Shown one piece after another: positions 8,079-17,470 of a stretch of DNA of 51,431 nucleotides (position 1 is the stretch's first letter; every line of letters starts with the position of its first letter). The notes beneath the pieces were generated by a model. The model had not been told where the DNA came from, did no database searches, and was given only the letters and a program-made list of their open reading frames with translations. This DNA comes from Legionella sp. 515359 (GTDB lineage Bacteria > Pseudomonadota > Gammaproteobacteria > Legionellales > Legionellaceae), in contig JAPCYN010000025.1 in assembly GCA_025941565.1 (NCBI GenBank), forward strand, positions 1 through 51,431. Reading direction: 5' to 3'. A program made the translations under genes and the position numbers.

Positions 8079-9197
8079 TCAATCAGTCTGCTCCATATAT
8101 TGAAATAGCTGTTCAATGACATCTCCAGAAGCTCCATGCATGCGTTTATAAATTTTAATTACTCTAAATACTGCATTACGATTTCGTTGGCCTATTTCCG
8201 CGTTGGGTATTGTCAAATCATAACTATAAGGTTCCGCGAGCAACTGTCTACTCCTTAATTCGATACGTAAAGCCTCCATAATACAGCGCAAGATATCAAA
8301 AACGTCAACTACTGCTATTTTTTCTTCATGATTAAGTGGAGGCAACCAATCAAAAGTGCCACCTTGGGAAATATGACAGAACGTGTAGAGTAAGTAGCGA
8401 GTATCATTATTGGCAAAATAGCCGTATAAATCCAGACATTCACCGGTGGTAAGCTGGCTGTATAAGGCCTTCATTTTATCTTGCAAAAGTATCCCATTCC
8501 TTTCTTGACCTTGGACATCAGATAATAAGGTTTGTTGTAACAACATTACCGCATCAATTAAACGATTTGGGTTAAACCAAAATTTATAGGCTTTGCTAAG
8601 ATCATATAAACAATCAACGGCCACACGTTTTGCGGGCATTGAATTCGCGTTTAATTTTAATCCTTTAACCGCTGTTTGAATCATCTGCCGGTATTCATCG
8701 TTTGCCTCCAACATGATACCTTGAGGTAATTCTTCATCATGTAAGAAATAATCGACCCCTGGAGTTAATCCATTTTGTAAGGCAGCGCGATACAGTTGTT
8801 GTTGCATTGATTCGATATAATAATGCAACACCCTCAATCGCATCTGTACTGAAATTAGCTTTTCGAGATGAATTACATCAGCAAATAATTGTTCTGGATG
8901 TATCTTATAGAAAAAGATTGCATTAACTAAATCAGCGAATTCTGGATTAGAAAAATAATTCAAAGCAGCGTGCTGTTGTTCAACATTCCAGTCATGAAAT
9001 ACAGTTACCAGTTCACTATCCGCCCCATCACTTTTATTCCAATAATCAACTAATCCCTCCAGCCATGCATTAAATTGTTGCTTGGAAAATAATTGGAGTA
9101 GTTGTTGAGAATGCAAATGAATATGCGTGCATGCCGAAGTTTTTCCTTCATTTTCTGTAACAAACCAATTTGAAAACTGAGTTCTGTTTTGGGCCAT
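8079..9197 (-). CDS. hypothetical protein, 372 residues, no recognised family
   Basis: The start is placed at ATG 9197 (MAQNRTQFSNWF) because GGAGGTG lies at 9204-9210, six bases upstream; an upstream in-frame start (9218) would put this ribosome site inside the gene. The protein is soluble-looking, with no signal peptide or membrane segment, and mainly alpha-helical, with many Leu, Gln and Tyr residues (for example IESMQQQLYRAAL and LIDAVMLLQQTLL). I recognise no domain. It faces the ankyrin gene and is separated from the regulator gene at 9417 by about 220 bases containing divergent promoter space. It could be an effector or a Legionella-specific cytoplasmic protein; nothing in the sequence decides. 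Confidence 0.7.
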   Translation of the reverse strand: MAQNRTQFSNWFVTENEGKTSACTHIHLHSQQLLQLFSKQQFNAWLEGLVDYWNKSDGADSELVTVFHDWNVEQQHAALNYFSNPEFADLVNAIFFYKIHPEQLFADVIHLEKLISVQMRLRVLHYYIESMQQQLYRAALQNGLTPGVDYFLHDEELPQGIMLEANDEYRQMIQTAVKGLKLNANSMPAKRVAVDCLYDLSKAYKFWFNPNRLIDAVMLLQQTLLSDVQGQERNGILLQDKMKALYSQLTTGECLDLYGYFANNDTRYLLYTFCHISQGGTFDWLPPLNHEEKIAVVDVFDILRCIMEALRIELRSRQLLAEPYSYDLTIPNAEIGQRNRNAVFRVIKIYKRMHGASGDVIEQLFQYMEQTD

Positions 9198-9416
9198 CCT
9201 TTTCACCTCCAACATCATCCTGATATAACGTACAGCTGGAAAAAAATTTAATCCTCTACCTTAGAGTTCTGACAGGATTTCATGATAGAGCGAGCATCCA
9301 GCGCAACATGGAAAATAGATCCAATAACCCTTAGAATAATATCGAAAATAATTGCAAGTCGATAGTAATCTTGCCAAAATTATGACGAACATGCTCAAGA
9401 ATATGGGAATAAATTA

Positions 9417-10142
9417 ATGCCACAACGCAGTTATCTTTTATTTATTGATAACGATCCGGTGAGTGAGGATCTCAAAAAGTACTTTGCCCAATTTAACATA
9501 AACATCGTACAACAAAATCAACTCAATCCAACTCAAAGTGGGTTAGGAAAACCTATCGCCATTCTAATCCATTGGTCTATTTTAAAAAAGGAACCTCAGG
9601 CAATTCATCAGTTCTATACAAACTATCCAGTACCTTTATTGATTATCAACGATACTCCAGATGAAGATGCCTGCATCAAAGTACTTGAAGCGGGTGCAGA
9701 TGACTTCATTGTAAAACCATTATTGCCCAGAGAGCTGCATGCACGAGTCAGTGCGATTAACCGACGTGTCATACGTGCACAACAACAGTCCGAACATGAA
9801 AAAGAAGTTCTTGTTTTTTCCAATTGGCGGCTTTATCCCGCATCCAGACAAGTGTTTCGCGAGAACACCCATGATGAATTGTCATTAAGCGCAGGCGAAT
9901 ATGACTTGTTACTTACTTTTGTACAACAACCTCAACGAGTCCTGGATCGCGAGCTGCTATTACAGATCACTAAAAACAGTGATCTAAATCCTTTTGATCG
10001 AAGAATTGATGTACAAATAAGCCGTCTTCGTCAAAAAATTGAGGTTGATGCTAAAAAACCCGCATTAATCAAAACGATTCGCAATGGTGGTTATATGTTT
10101 ACTGTACAAGTAATCACTTTAAAAGAAAGCGATCCAAAATAG
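9417..10142 (+). CDS. OmpR/PhoB-type response regulator with atypical receiver
   Basis: 241 residues. The receiver domain (about 5-120) has acidic residues D11 and D13 and the lysine K100 in IVKP, but at the place of the phospho-accepting aspartate the chain reads ILIHWSIL, with H52 in the expected position, so aspartyl phosphorylation is unlikely. The winged-helix DNA-binding domain (about 130-232) is normal for the OmpR family, with LSAGEYDLLLTFV, the recognition-helix region DRRIDVQISRLRQKI and the wing NGGYMF. No histidine kinase gene is adjacent. It converges on the corB-like gene with an 8-base gap. It may act without phosphorylation or be controlled by a ligand or partner. Confidence 0.85.
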   Translation: MPQRSYLLFIDNDPVSEDLKKYFAQFNINIVQQNQLNPTQSGLGKPIAILIHWSILKKEPQAIHQFYTNYPVPLLIINDTPDEDACIKVLEAGADDFIVKPLLPRELHARVSAINRRVIRAQQQSEHEKEVLVFSNWRLYPASRQVFRENTHDELSLSAGEYDLLLTFVQQPQRVLDRELLLQITKNSDLNPFDRRIDVQISRLRQKIEVDAKKPALIKTIRNGGYMFTVQVITLKESDPK

Positions 10143-10150
10143 CGTTGTTA

Positions 10151-11416
10151 TTACTTACGCTTCTTAATTATTTTGAATACCCGCACACTTTTAATTGTAT
10201 TGTCGCCAACTTTTAATATTTCCATTCGATAGTTTTCAATGGCTAAACAGGATTCAGCAGGAGGGATATAGCCAAGATGTTCAACAATTAAACCACTTAA
10301 GGTTTTGGGCCCTATCATCGGTAAGTGCCATCCCATTAATCGATTCAGATGGCGGAGTGTTAAACCTGCATCGACAATAACTGATCCGTCACTCTGCGGA
10401 ATAATATCGCGACTTAGCGTAGCGATATCGGTAGTAAACTCCCCTACAATTTCTTCAAGTATATCTTCCATTGTAACTAAACCTTGAATATTGCCATATT
10501 CATCGACTACAAAAGAACTACGTCTTTTCATTTTTCTGAAATTTAAAATCTGAATGTTAAGGGAAGTCGCCTCAGGAATGTAATAAGGTTTATCCGCTGC
10601 TTTCAACAGACTATTAAGGTTCAGCTCATTTTCTATAGCCAGATTCAAGACATCGCGTACGTGAATCATTCCTACCAAATCATCAATTGAATCGCGGTAT
10701 AAAGGCAAACGAGTATGCTTTGCCGTTTCTAACTGATACAGGATTTCCGACCAAGGTTCTTCTATATCAATACCCACGATGTCTGACTTAGGAATCATAA
10801 TATCTTCCACCGTGGCCTGTTCCAAATCCAGCAAGCTAATCAGCATACTTTTATGCTCAACTGGCAATAACCCTCCTGCCTCAAGTACCACCGAACGTAA
10901 TTCTTCATTAGTCAATGATTCCTTTTGTATTTTGTCAATTGAGACTTTAAATAAACGTAATACTCCATTAGACATGGAACTACTGAGGTACACCAGAGGA
11001 GCAAAAACCAACTGGAGTATTTGCAAAGGCAAGGAAGTAGCAAATGCCACGCGCTGAGGATAAATCGCTGCAAATGTTTTAGGTATCATTTCAGCAAATA
11101 CTAAAATGACCAACGTTAAAAGCACTGTGGCGATAACAATACCAACATCTCCATAAATATGCTGACCGATCAACGTTGCTATTGTTGAAGCAAGGATATT
11201 GGCCAAGGTATTACCGATTAATACAACGCTCAATAAGCGATCAGGTCGAGAGAGTATTTGATTCACTCTTGATGCCTGCTTATTCTCTTTCTTGACTAGA
11301 TGCTTTAATTTATAGCGATTAATCGACATCATGCCGATTTCAGTACCTGAAAAAAAAGCAGCCAAGAAAATCAAAAAAAGCAGTATGATAAACAATGTAG
11401 GGAGATGGAATGACAC
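10151..11416 (-). CDS. CorB/HlyC-type CNNM and CBS-domain membrane protein
   Basis: 421 residues starting at a GTG with AAGGA upstream. The N-terminal CNNM (DUF21) domain has hydrophobic segments at about 5-25, 60-85, 90-112 and 128-150 and the typical EIGMMSINRYKLKHL near 27-41 and VFAEMIPKTFA near 105-115. A CBS pair follows (IMIPKSDIVGIDI... and RRSSFVVDEYGNIQGLVTMEDILEEIVGE), then a C-terminal CorC_HlyC domain. Family members (YfjD/CorB) are linked to magnesium and cobalt resistance or efflux; the substrate here is not shown. Its end is 8 bases from the end of the opposing regulator gene. Confidence 0.88.
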   Translation of the reverse strand: MSFHLPTLFIILLFLIFLAAFFSGTEIGMMSINRYKLKHLVKKENKQASRVNQILSRPDRLLSVVLIGNTLANILASTIATLIGQHIYGDVGIVIATVLLTLVILVFAEMIPKTFAAIYPQRVAFATSLPLQILQLVFAPLVYLSSSMSNGVLRLFKVSIDKIQKESLTNEELRSVVLEAGGLLPVEHKSMLISLLDLEQATVEDIMIPKSDIVGIDIEEPWSEILYQLETAKHTRLPLYRDSIDDLVGMIHVRDVLNLAIENELNLNSLLKAADKPYYIPEATSLNIQILNFRKMKRRSSFVVDEYGNIQGLVTMEDILEEIVGEFTTDIATLSRDIIPQSDGSVIVDAGLTLRHLNRLMGWHLPMIGPKTLSGLIVEHLGYIPPAESCLAIENYRMEILKVGDNTIKSVRVFKIIKKRK

Positions 11417-11615
11417 CGAATTTCCTTAAGCTTTTATAACACGAAATAAAGTATCATATGGTTTCAAAGAAAGCGAGATAGGATGAACCTTGATCCTTGC
11501 AGATATTATAGTAATGCTTTGAAAGCCAGAGATAGCACAGCAGGTCCAATCTGGGTTAAAGACTGCGAGCCCCTCACCCAGAGTCCTGATTTTTTTCATT
11601 TCGGCTAAAACGGAA

Positions 11616-12155
11616 CTATTTTTGCTCTTTGCTGTTAAAACGTACTACGCTGGACTTAATCTCTTCGAAAGCCGCATCAGGACCAACCCATCCATTTAAC
11701 TTAACCCATTTACCTTCTTCCAAATCTTTATAATGACTGAAAAAATGCTCCAATGAGTTTAATAGATGCTGTGGCATGTCTTCATATGACTTAATCGATT
11801 CATAAATTTTAGTAAGCTTGTTTATTGGAACAGCCAAGATTTTAGCATCGATACCTGACTCATCAGTCATTCTTAACATGCCCACGGGTCGGCATGGAAT
11901 TACCGAACCACCTACAAGGGGAACTGGCGCCACAACGAGAACATCAACGGGATCGCCATCTTCTGACAAAGTATGAGGAATATAACCGTAATTGACAGGA
12001 TAGAACATAGGTGTTGATAAAAAGCGGTCGACGAATAAAACTCCTGATTCTTTATTTACTTCATATTTTACCGGTTCACTATGCATTGGGATTTCAATAA
12101 TTACATTAATTTCCTTTGGTAAATCACGGCCACTGCTAATTCGCATTAAACTCAT
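11616..12155 (-). CDS. ppa: inorganic pyrophosphatase (family I)
   Basis: Hydrolyses pyrophosphate to phosphate, pulling biosynthetic reactions forward. The 179 residues carry the family signature [11 protein letters not shown] with the metal-binding aspartates D66, D68 and D71, and [13 protein letters not shown] just before. I start at ATG 12155 ([13 protein letters not shown]), which follows AGGGGAGAAG (12161-12170) and gives the usual length; a longer frame reaching 12245 would add 30 residues with no family match. A single gene with a strong palindrome 60-80 bases upstream of its start. Confidence 0.96.
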   Translation of the reverse strand: MSLMRISSGRDLPKEINVIIEIPMHSEPVKYEVNKESGVLFVDRFLSTPMFYPVNYGYIPHTLSEDGDPVDVLVVAPVPLVGGSVIPCRPVGMLRMTDESGIDAKILAVPINKLTKIYESIKSYEDMPQHLLNSLEHFFSHYKDLEEGKWVKLNGWVGPDAAFEEIKSSVVRFNSKEQK

Positions 12156-12462
12156 TTGTTCTTCTCCCCTCTTAATCGAATCAAAATATATAGGTATTTT
12201 AAATTCAGCTAAAATAAAAGCATAATATGCTTTTAAATTTCTCAATAAATGTTATCCCGTAAAAGACATAGCCTTTATAAAGGAGCAATTCAAAATAAAA
12301 GCAACACACACCACTTACTGATCTATTTATTTATTGCACGAATACCAAATTGCAATATAAAGCGGCTATTATGCGAAAAAACACGTCAAAAGGCAAAGAG
12401 AAGCTGTCGCATTATAATCAATGCAATGTATAATATCCCTTTTATTCAAAATGAGATTGCTT
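12156..12462. promoter_or_regulatory. divergent control region between ppa and the HIT gene
   Basis: About 300 AT-rich bases between ppa (leftward) and the HIT protein (rightward). It holds the palindrome at 12215-12235 near ppa, and TATAAT boxes at 12413-12418 and 12429-12434 on the + strand. The second would begin transcription near 12441 and leave a 20-base leader before ATG 12463. A 90-codon open frame here (12249-12521) runs into the HIT gene in another frame and is not credible. Confidence 0.5.
12215..12235. promoter_or_regulatory. near-perfect 21-base palindrome upstream of ppa
   Basis: Arms TAAAAGCATA (12215-12224) and TATGCTTTTA (12226-12235) are perfectly complementary around one central A. 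Its place 60-80 bases before the ppa start fits an operator for a dimeric regulator; no regulator is known to me for it. Confidence 0.5.
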
Positions 12463-12804
12463 ATGAATTGCTTGTTTTGCAAAATTGCACAAGGTGCAAT
12501 CCCTGCAGCAGTAGTTTTTGAAGACGATGAGATAATGGCTTTTCGTGATCTCAACCCGCAAGCTCCTAAACATCTGCTGATTATTCCGAAGCAACATATT
12601 GCTTCTGTGAATGAGACCAGCGATGAAAACCAGGCCCTGTTGGGAAAAATGATTTTAGGGGCAAAAAAAATTGCTCAAACTGAAGGAATAAGTGACGCAG
12701 GATATCGATTAGTTTTTAACATTAATCCCGATGGTGGCCAAACAGTGTATCATATTCATTTACATTTACTGGGCGGACGTCAGATGACATGGCCCCCGGG
12801 GTAG
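12463..12804 (+). CDS. hinT: HIT family purine nucleoside phosphoramidase-like protein
   Basis: Histidine-triad hydrolase related to HinT, which cleaves AMP from amines and aminoacyl-adenylates. The triad reads H97-I-H99-L-H101 followed by LLGGRQM, and the N-terminal [13 protein letters not shown] and [17 protein letters not shown] are typical. At 113 residues it has the family length. I chose ATG 12463 because the homologous region begins there and a TATAAT at 12429-12434 would place earlier Mets upstream of the transcript. folE follows 8 bases after the stop, so they are probably co-transcribed. Confidence 0.93.
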   Translation: MNCLFCKIAQGAIPAAVVFEDDEIMAFRDLNPQAPKHLLIIPKQHIASVNETSDENQALLGKMILGAKKIAQTEGISDAGYRLVFNINPDGGQTVYHIHLHLLGGRQMTWPPG

Positions 12805-12812
12805 GAAAAACG

Positions 12813-13361
12813 ATGGAAAAACTATATAAAGAACTGCTAACACAATTAGGTGAAGACGTAACTCGGCAAGGTTTGGTTGACACTCCTGCACGCGCAGCCA
12901 ATGCCATGCGTTATTTGACTAAAGGCTACAATGAAGGTCTGGACGATATTATCAATGGAGCACTTTTTGATTCGGACATGAGTGAAATGGTTATCGTAAA
13001 GGATATTGAAATGTATTCCATGTGCGAACATCATTTACTTCCTTTTCTTGGCAAATGTCATGTTGGCTATATACCTAATGGCAAAGTCATTGGATTATCA
13101 AAAGTTGCCCGTATTGTTGATTACTTCGCCCGACGTTTGCAAATTCAGGAACGACTAACCACAGAAATAGCGAGTTGCTTGGAATCGATTACCGGCGCAC
13201 GAGGAGTGGCTGTAGTGATTGAAGCCAAACATCTGTGCATGATGATGCGTGGCGTCGAAAAGCAAAACTCAATTATGACCACCTCAGTGATGCTTGGCGA
13301 GATGCGCAACAACCCAACCAGTCGGGCTGAATTCTTAACGCTGACTCATAATAATAAATAA
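12813..13361 (+). CDS. folE: GTP cyclohydrolase I
   Basis: Converts GTP to 7,8-dihydroneopterin triphosphate, the first step to folate and other pterins. The 182 residues show the zinc ligands C71 and H74 (MCEHHLLPF) and C142 (HLCMMMRG), the substrate region [16 protein letters not shown] and the end motif TSVMLGEM. The start at 12813 is preferred over one 24 bases upstream because a GGGGTAGGA site precedes it and the protein then begins like the family. FolP, later in the pathway, is encoded at 39863-40756. Confidence 0.95.
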   Translation: MEKLYKELLTQLGEDVTRQGLVDTPARAANAMRYLTKGYNEGLDDIINGALFDSDMSEMVIVKDIEMYSMCEHHLLPFLGKCHVGYIPNGKVIGLSKVARIVDYFARRLQIQERLTTEIASCLESITGARGVAVVIEAKHLCMMMRGVEKQNSIMTTSVMLGEMRNNPTSRAEFLTLTHNNK

Positions 13362-13393
13362 TCCAGCCCACTTTCTCATCCCTATTTTTTAGT

Positions 13394-13454
13394 ATCGTAG
13401 CCTGGTGTTGCAAACGTAACCCAGGAACCAAAACTCCTAGACCCAGGCTACGAT
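13394..13454. repeat. palindromic intergenic repeat, copy 1
   Basis: Perfect 12-base arms ATCGTAGCCTGG (13394-13405) and CCAGGCTACGAT (13443-13454) enclose an internal GTAACCCAGGAA at 13416-13427. The words GTAGCCTG and GTAACCCAGGAA recur with nearly the same spacing at 51284-51316, so this is a dispersed REP-like element. It lies between the convergent folE and pnp ends. Confidence 0.6.
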
Positions 13455-13460
13455 TAAGTG

Positions 13461-13489
13461 ATTCTTCCACACCTAATGTGCGGAAGAAT
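13461..13489. terminator. hairpin between folE and pnp ends
   Basis: ATTCTTCC (13461-13468) pairs with GGAAGAAT (13482-13489), and after one mismatch CAC pairs with GTG around a 5-base loop. The stem is strong but no T-tract flanks it on either side, so it may work as an mRNA 3'-end block as much as a terminator for pnp or folE. Confidence 0.45.
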
Positions 13490-13500
13490 GGGGTATTACC

Positions 13501-15678
13501 TTATTCTTCTTCTCCATCACGATTTTCCATATTTGCTGCTTCTTCCGGCGCTTTTTCATGATGCTTTTCTTCTGCGGGCGCTGCTGTTGCCTCTGCTGCC
13601 TGCGGCCTATCTTTCCATTCAAGCTTCACACGACCTTGCTTATCAACACCGGCAACGAATACTTCGATCTCTTGACCTTCTTGTAACACCGCTTCGACTT
13701 TTTGTGAGCGATCACTGCAGATTTGAGAAATATGGAGTAAACCATCTTTGCCAGGTAAAAGATTGATAAAAGCGCCAAAATCAACAATTTTACTTACCTT
13801 ACCCTGATAGGTTTGACCCACTTCTACTTCTGCGATTAATGCTTTAATTTGCTTTTGTGCTTCTTCCAATGCATTCATGTCTGGGGAAAACAATTGAATG
13901 ACGCCGGTATCATCTATATCTATAGAAACACCTGTGCTCTCAATTAGTCCCTTAATTGTTGCGCCACCTTTACCGATAACTGTTCGAATCTTGTCTTCGG
14001 CAACTTTCATCGTAGTAATGCGTGGTGCATGTTGGGATAATTCCTCTCGATGTTCGGATAATGCATTGTTCATTACGCCAAGGATATGTAAGCGACCGGC
14101 CAGGGCTTGGTCTAACGCTTGCTCCATAATTTCATTGGTAATCCCATGGATTTTAATGTCCATTTGTAGTGCGGTAATTCCTTGTTCAGTTCCCGCTACC
14201 TTGAAATCCATATCACCCAGATGATCTTCATCACCTAATATATCCGTTAATACAGCATAACGATCGCCTTCTTTAATCAAACCCATTGCGACCCCAGCAA
14301 CAGGTGCTTTTAATGGAACACCTGCATCCATCAACGCAAGACTGGTGCCACATACTGTAGCCATTGAGCTTGAACCATTCGATTCTGTGATTTCAGAAAC
14401 AACTCTTAATACGTAGGGAAATTCATTTGCCTCAGGCAGCACAGCCATGATTGCTCGTTTTGCTAAACGGCCATGCCCAATTTCTCTACGTTTAGGACTA
14501 CCTACCATGCCGGTTTCCCCAACTGAATAAGGAGGGAAATTATAATGCAACATAAATCGATCTTTTGTTTCACCGAGAATATTATCGAGGATTTGTGCAT
14601 CACGCTCATTACCCAAAGTCGCGACAACAATAGCCTGTGTTTCACCACGAGTGAACAAAACAGAACCATGTGTTCTTTCCAAAAGCTTGGTACGAATCGC
14701 AATAGGACGAACTGTTTTATGATCACGACCATCAATTCGTGGCTCACCATCAAGAATTCGATTACGTACGGTAGCACGCTCTATTTCAACAAACATATTG
14801 CCAATATCATCTGCTTTTAACTCATCATTTTCCGCTTGCAGCGCAGCGATTGCTTGATCTTTTAATTCACCCAAACGCTGGTAACGCTCTTGTTTGTCTT
14901 TAATTAAATAGGCGGCTTCAACCTCCTGTTTCACTATATCAGAAATTCGTTCCTGTAAATGAGTATCTACTTCAGAAGGGCTCCAGTCCCAGCGAGCTTT
15001 TCCTGCTTGCGCTGCCAGTTCTTCAATAGCTTTGATCACGCTCTTCATCATTTCATGACCAAACATGATTGCGCCACGCATTATGTCTTCGCTCAATTCT
15101 TTCGCTTCTGACTCAACCATCAAAATAGCATCTTTAGTTCCTGCAACTACTAAATCGAGCCTCGATTGTTCCAATTCTTTACGACTTGGATTCAACAAAT
15201 AAATGCCGTCCTTATAACCCACGCGAGCAGCTCCTATTGGCCCATTAAAAGGGACACCAGAAAGAGCTAAGGCGGCAGAAGATGCGATCATTGCGACGAT
15301 ATCTGAAGAAACTTCCGGGTTTAAAGAAAGAACGGTAACTATGACTTGTACTTCGTTGCAAAAACCATCTGGAAATAAAGGCCGAATAGGGCGGTCGATG
15401 AGTCTTGAAATTAATGTTTCATTATCTGATGGTCTGCCTTCGCGCTTGTTAAAGCCACCAGGGATTTTACCTACCGCATAAAATTTTTCCTGATAATTTA
15501 CTGTAAGTGGAAAAAATGAGTTTCCTTCGCCACCTTCTTTTTTACCAACTACTGTAGCTAATACTTGGGTGCCATTCATATTGGCTAATACTGCTCCATC
15601 AGCTTGTCGTGCAACTTCACCAGTTTCCAATATAAGGGTGTGGTCACCAAATGCTATTTCTTTTGTAAACTTAGCCAC
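13501..15678 (-). CDS. pnp: polyribonucleotide nucleotidyltransferase (PNPase)
   Basis: Phosphorolytic 3'-5' exoribonuclease and degradosome enzyme. The 725 residues contain the two RNase PH domains (about 10-145 and 320-460, the latter with [16 protein letters not shown]), the helical linker, a KH domain ([16 protein letters not shown], near 555) and an S1 domain ([20 protein letters not shown], near 625), then an Ala/Glu-rich tail. The start codon is GTG with GAGGAAGA before it. It follows rpsO, separated by an intrinsic terminator, the classical rpsO-pnp arrangement. Confidence 0.97.
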   Translation of the reverse strand: MAKFTKEIAFGDHTLILETGEVARQADGAVLANMNGTQVLATVVGKKEGGEGNSFFPLTVNYQEKFYAVGKIPGGFNKREGRPSDNETLISRLIDRPIRPLFPDGFCNEVQVIVTVLSLNPEVSSDIVAMIASSAALALSGVPFNGPIGAARVGYKDGIYLLNPSRKELEQSRLDLVVAGTKDAILMVESEAKELSEDIMRGAIMFGHEMMKSVIKAIEELAAQAGKARWDWSPSEVDTHLQERISDIVKQEVEAAYLIKDKQERYQRLGELKDQAIAALQAENDELKADDIGNMFVEIERATVRNRILDGEPRIDGRDHKTVRPIAIRTKLLERTHGSVLFTRGETQAIVVATLGNERDAQILDNILGETKDRFMLHYNFPPYSVGETGMVGSPKRREIGHGRLAKRAIMAVLPEANEFPYVLRVVSEITESNGSSSMATVCGTSLALMDAGVPLKAPVAGVAMGLIKEGDRYAVLTDILGDEDHLGDMDFKVAGTEQGITALQMDIKIHGITNEIMEQALDQALAGRLHILGVMNNALSEHREELSQHAPRITTMKVAEDKIRTVIGKGGATIKGLIESTGVSIDIDDTGVIQLFSPDMNALEEAQKQIKALIAEVEVGQTYQGKVSKIVDFGAFINLLPGKDGLLHISQICSDRSQKVEAVLQEGQEIEVFVAGVDKQGRVKLEWKDRPQAAEATAAPAEEKHHEKAPEEAANMENRDGEEE

Positions 15679-15707
15679 GTAATCTTCCTCATTAAGTAAT
15701 TATAACG

Positions 15708-15735
15708 AAAAAAAGGCGCAGAACATTGCGCCTTT
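15708..15735 (-). terminator. intrinsic terminator between rpsO and pnp
   Basis: On the minus strand AAAGGCGCA pairs with TGCGCCTTT (plus-strand arms 15712-15720 and 15727-15735, six-base loop) and is followed by seven T. It should end or attenuate rpsO transcripts, leaving pnp partly dependent on read-through or on a promoter of its own. Confidence 0.85.
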
Positions 15736-15790
15736 ATTTAAAGTATCTTTTTATATAGTACATTTCCCAAGAAATGTATTTGCTCATCAA

Positions 15791-16066
15791 TCAATAAGAA
15801 TCTCTCAGTTCCAAAGATTGGATCACTGTTTGATAACGAGCTTGATCGTTACGCTTTAAATATTTTAACAACTTACGACGCTTATTAACGAGTTGTTGTA
15901 GCCCACGTCGAGAATGGAAATCTTTTTTGTGCTCTTTAAAGTGCTCAGTTAAATATTTGATACGGCTTGTAATAATAGAAACCTGAACTTCAGGCGAACC
16001 AGTATCTTTATCGGAACGCTTGTATTCATTAATAATTGCTGCTTTATCCGCGCTGTTTAGCGACAT
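15791..16066 (-). CDS. rpsO: 30S ribosomal protein S15
   Basis: Primary 16S rRNA-binding protein that organises the platform of the small subunit. The 91 residues are close to the standard 89, with the characteristic [34 protein letters not shown] and LKRNDQARY blocks. A GGGAG ribosome site stands just before the ATG. It has its own strong promoter (16109-16137) and a terminator before pnp. Confidence 0.98.
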   Translation of the reverse strand: MSLNSADKAAIINEYKRSDKDTGSPEVQVSIITSRIKYLTEHFKEHKKDFHSRRGLQQLVNKRRKLLKYLKRNDQARYQTVIQSLELRDSY

Positions 16067-16108
16067 TATACACTCCCGGAACTACTAAGTATTCATTTAA
16101 AGGCGAAC

Positions 16109-16137
16109 ATTCTACCAAGGCATGTCCAACGAAACAA
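16109..16137 (-). promoter_or_regulatory. sigma-70 promoter of rpsO
   Basis: Reading the minus strand, TTGTTT (16137-16132) and TAGAAT (16114-16109) are 17 bases apart, with TGG directly before the -10 giving an extended -10. Transcription would begin near 16102, leaving a leader of about 36 bases to the rpsO start. Confidence 0.65.
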
Positions 16138-16207
16138 GTACTGAAATTATTTTTGTGCAAAAAATTTCATATTTAGTTGAGATCTTTCGTTGCATATGTA
16201 AAAAAGA

Positions 16208-17110
16208 TCAAAAAGAAATTAATCGTTTCGCTTTAATATCACCCAGTGGATTTCGTTCACCTAACCCAATAAATTGTGCGTTCTCATCGTAAAGACGTAC
16301 ACAATCTGCGATTTCAACACCTGTTTTATTTGTTACTACTCTACCTTGCCGAATCGTAACTATTTCATCATCCAAAAGAGTCACTTGCTCCAAATGGTTC
16401 ACTGCTCTATCCATAGGAATTAAACAAGCGATTCGTTCAGATGGAGACATTGCCTCTAATTCATCGAGCGAATACATTGGCATATTTTCTAAACCTGCTG
16501 TATGGACTCGATGCAATTGGGTCACATGAGCTCCTACACCTAACGCGTCGCCAATGTCTTCAACTAAATTACGAATATATGTGCCTTTACTGCACGTCAC
16601 TGTTAATGAAAATTGAACCCCATCAAATGCATTAAGTTGTAAACTGCTGATCAGAATCTCACGCGCTTTTCTCTCAATGTGGATCCCTTCTCTGGCGAAA
16701 CGATATAGCGGTGTTCCATTATGCTTTAAAGCAGAAAACATGGAGGGTGTTTGTTTTATATGACCTTTATGCTGCATCAATACCTCAAGCAACCTTGCCT
16801 CAGAAACGCTAAATGCATCAACACGAGCGATTATTTGACCGGTTGCATCTGCAGTATTCGTTTTGATACCTAATAAACCCGTAGTTTGATAACATTTATC
16901 TGCATCAAGTAAAAACTGACATACTTTAGTTGCTTCACCAAAACAAAGAGGTAACATACCTGTAGCCAGGGGATCTAAACTTCCAGTATGCCCTGCTTTT
17001 TTTGCCTCTAACAACCTTTTCGCTTTCTGTAAAGCCGTGTTAGAGGTCATTCCTTCTGATTTATTCAGCAATAGAATTCCATCTATTGCTAAAGGCTTAA
17101 TCACTTTCAT
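16208..17110 (-). CDS. truB: tRNA pseudouridine(55) synthase
   Basis: Makes pseudouridine 55 in the T-loop of tRNAs. The catalytic aspartate is D46 in [15 protein letters not shown], and the family start [13 protein letters not shown] (11-23) and the [13 protein letters not shown] motif are present. A C-terminal domain of about 80 residues (PUA-like, [21 protein letters not shown]) completes the 300-residue protein. The start overlaps the end of rbfA by 14 bases, so translation is probably coupled. Confidence 0.96.
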   Translation of the reverse strand: MKVIKPLAIDGILLLNKSEGMTSNTALQKAKRLLEAKKAGHTGSLDPLATGMLPLCFGEATKVCQFLLDADKCYQTTGLLGIKTNTADATGQIIARVDAFSVSEARLLEVLMQHKGHIKQTPSMFSALKHNGTPLYRFAREGIHIERKAREILISSLQLNAFDGVQFSLTVTCSKGTYIRNLVEDIGDALGVGAHVTQLHRVHTAGLENMPMYSLDELEAMSPSERIACLIPMDRAVNHLEQVTLLDDEIVTIRQGRVVTNKTGVEIADCVRLYDENAQFIGLGERNPLGDIKAKRLISF

Positions 17111-17468
17111 TATCGTCAGAATCTGGCGGATTTACTTCATCAATAAGGCGACTTAAACGTTGCCCATATTCTATTGATTCGTCATAAACAAAATGAAGCT
17201 GGGGAACTGTGCGCAACGTAATACTTCGTGCCAACGCGCCACGCAAATAGCTGGCAGCAGCATTTAAAATAGTTGCTGCCATTTTTTTATCCTCATTAAG
17301 CACCGTAAAATACACTTTGGCGTGGCTTAAGTCAGCAGCAACTTTTACTGCGGATATCGTCACAAATCCGGTTAAGCGCGGATCTTTTACTTCCGTGGGT
17401 ATTATTTGAGCTAGTTTTCGCTGAATCATCTCAGCGACACGATCTGTACGTTTAAAATTATGACCCAT
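17097..17468 (-). CDS. rbfA: 30S ribosome-binding factor A
   Basis: KH-fold protein needed for late 30S maturation around the 5' end of 16S rRNA. The 123 residues begin with [17 protein letters not shown] and keep the family core [29 protein letters not shown] and [14 protein letters not shown]. The acidic tail ends in DSDDNESD. It lies 2 bases after infB and overlaps truB, inside the conserved nusA-infB-rbfA-truB order. Confidence 0.96.
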   Translation of the reverse strand: MGHNFKRTDRVAEMIQRKLAQIIPTEVKDPRLTGFVTISAVKVAADLSHAKVYFTVLNEDKKMAATILNAAASYLRGALARSITLRTVPQLHFVYDESIEYGQRLSRLIDEVNPPDSDDNESD

Positions 17469-17470
17469 AT

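Noticed and set aside
11550-11582. TCTGGGT/ACCCAGA inverted repeat as terminator of ppa
   Set aside because: Only seven pairs with a 19-base loop and no following T-tract on the minus strand; too weak to call.
12249-12521. 90-codon frame upstream of and overlapping the HIT gene
   Set aside because: It runs out of frame into a well-supported gene and contains the likely promoter of that gene.
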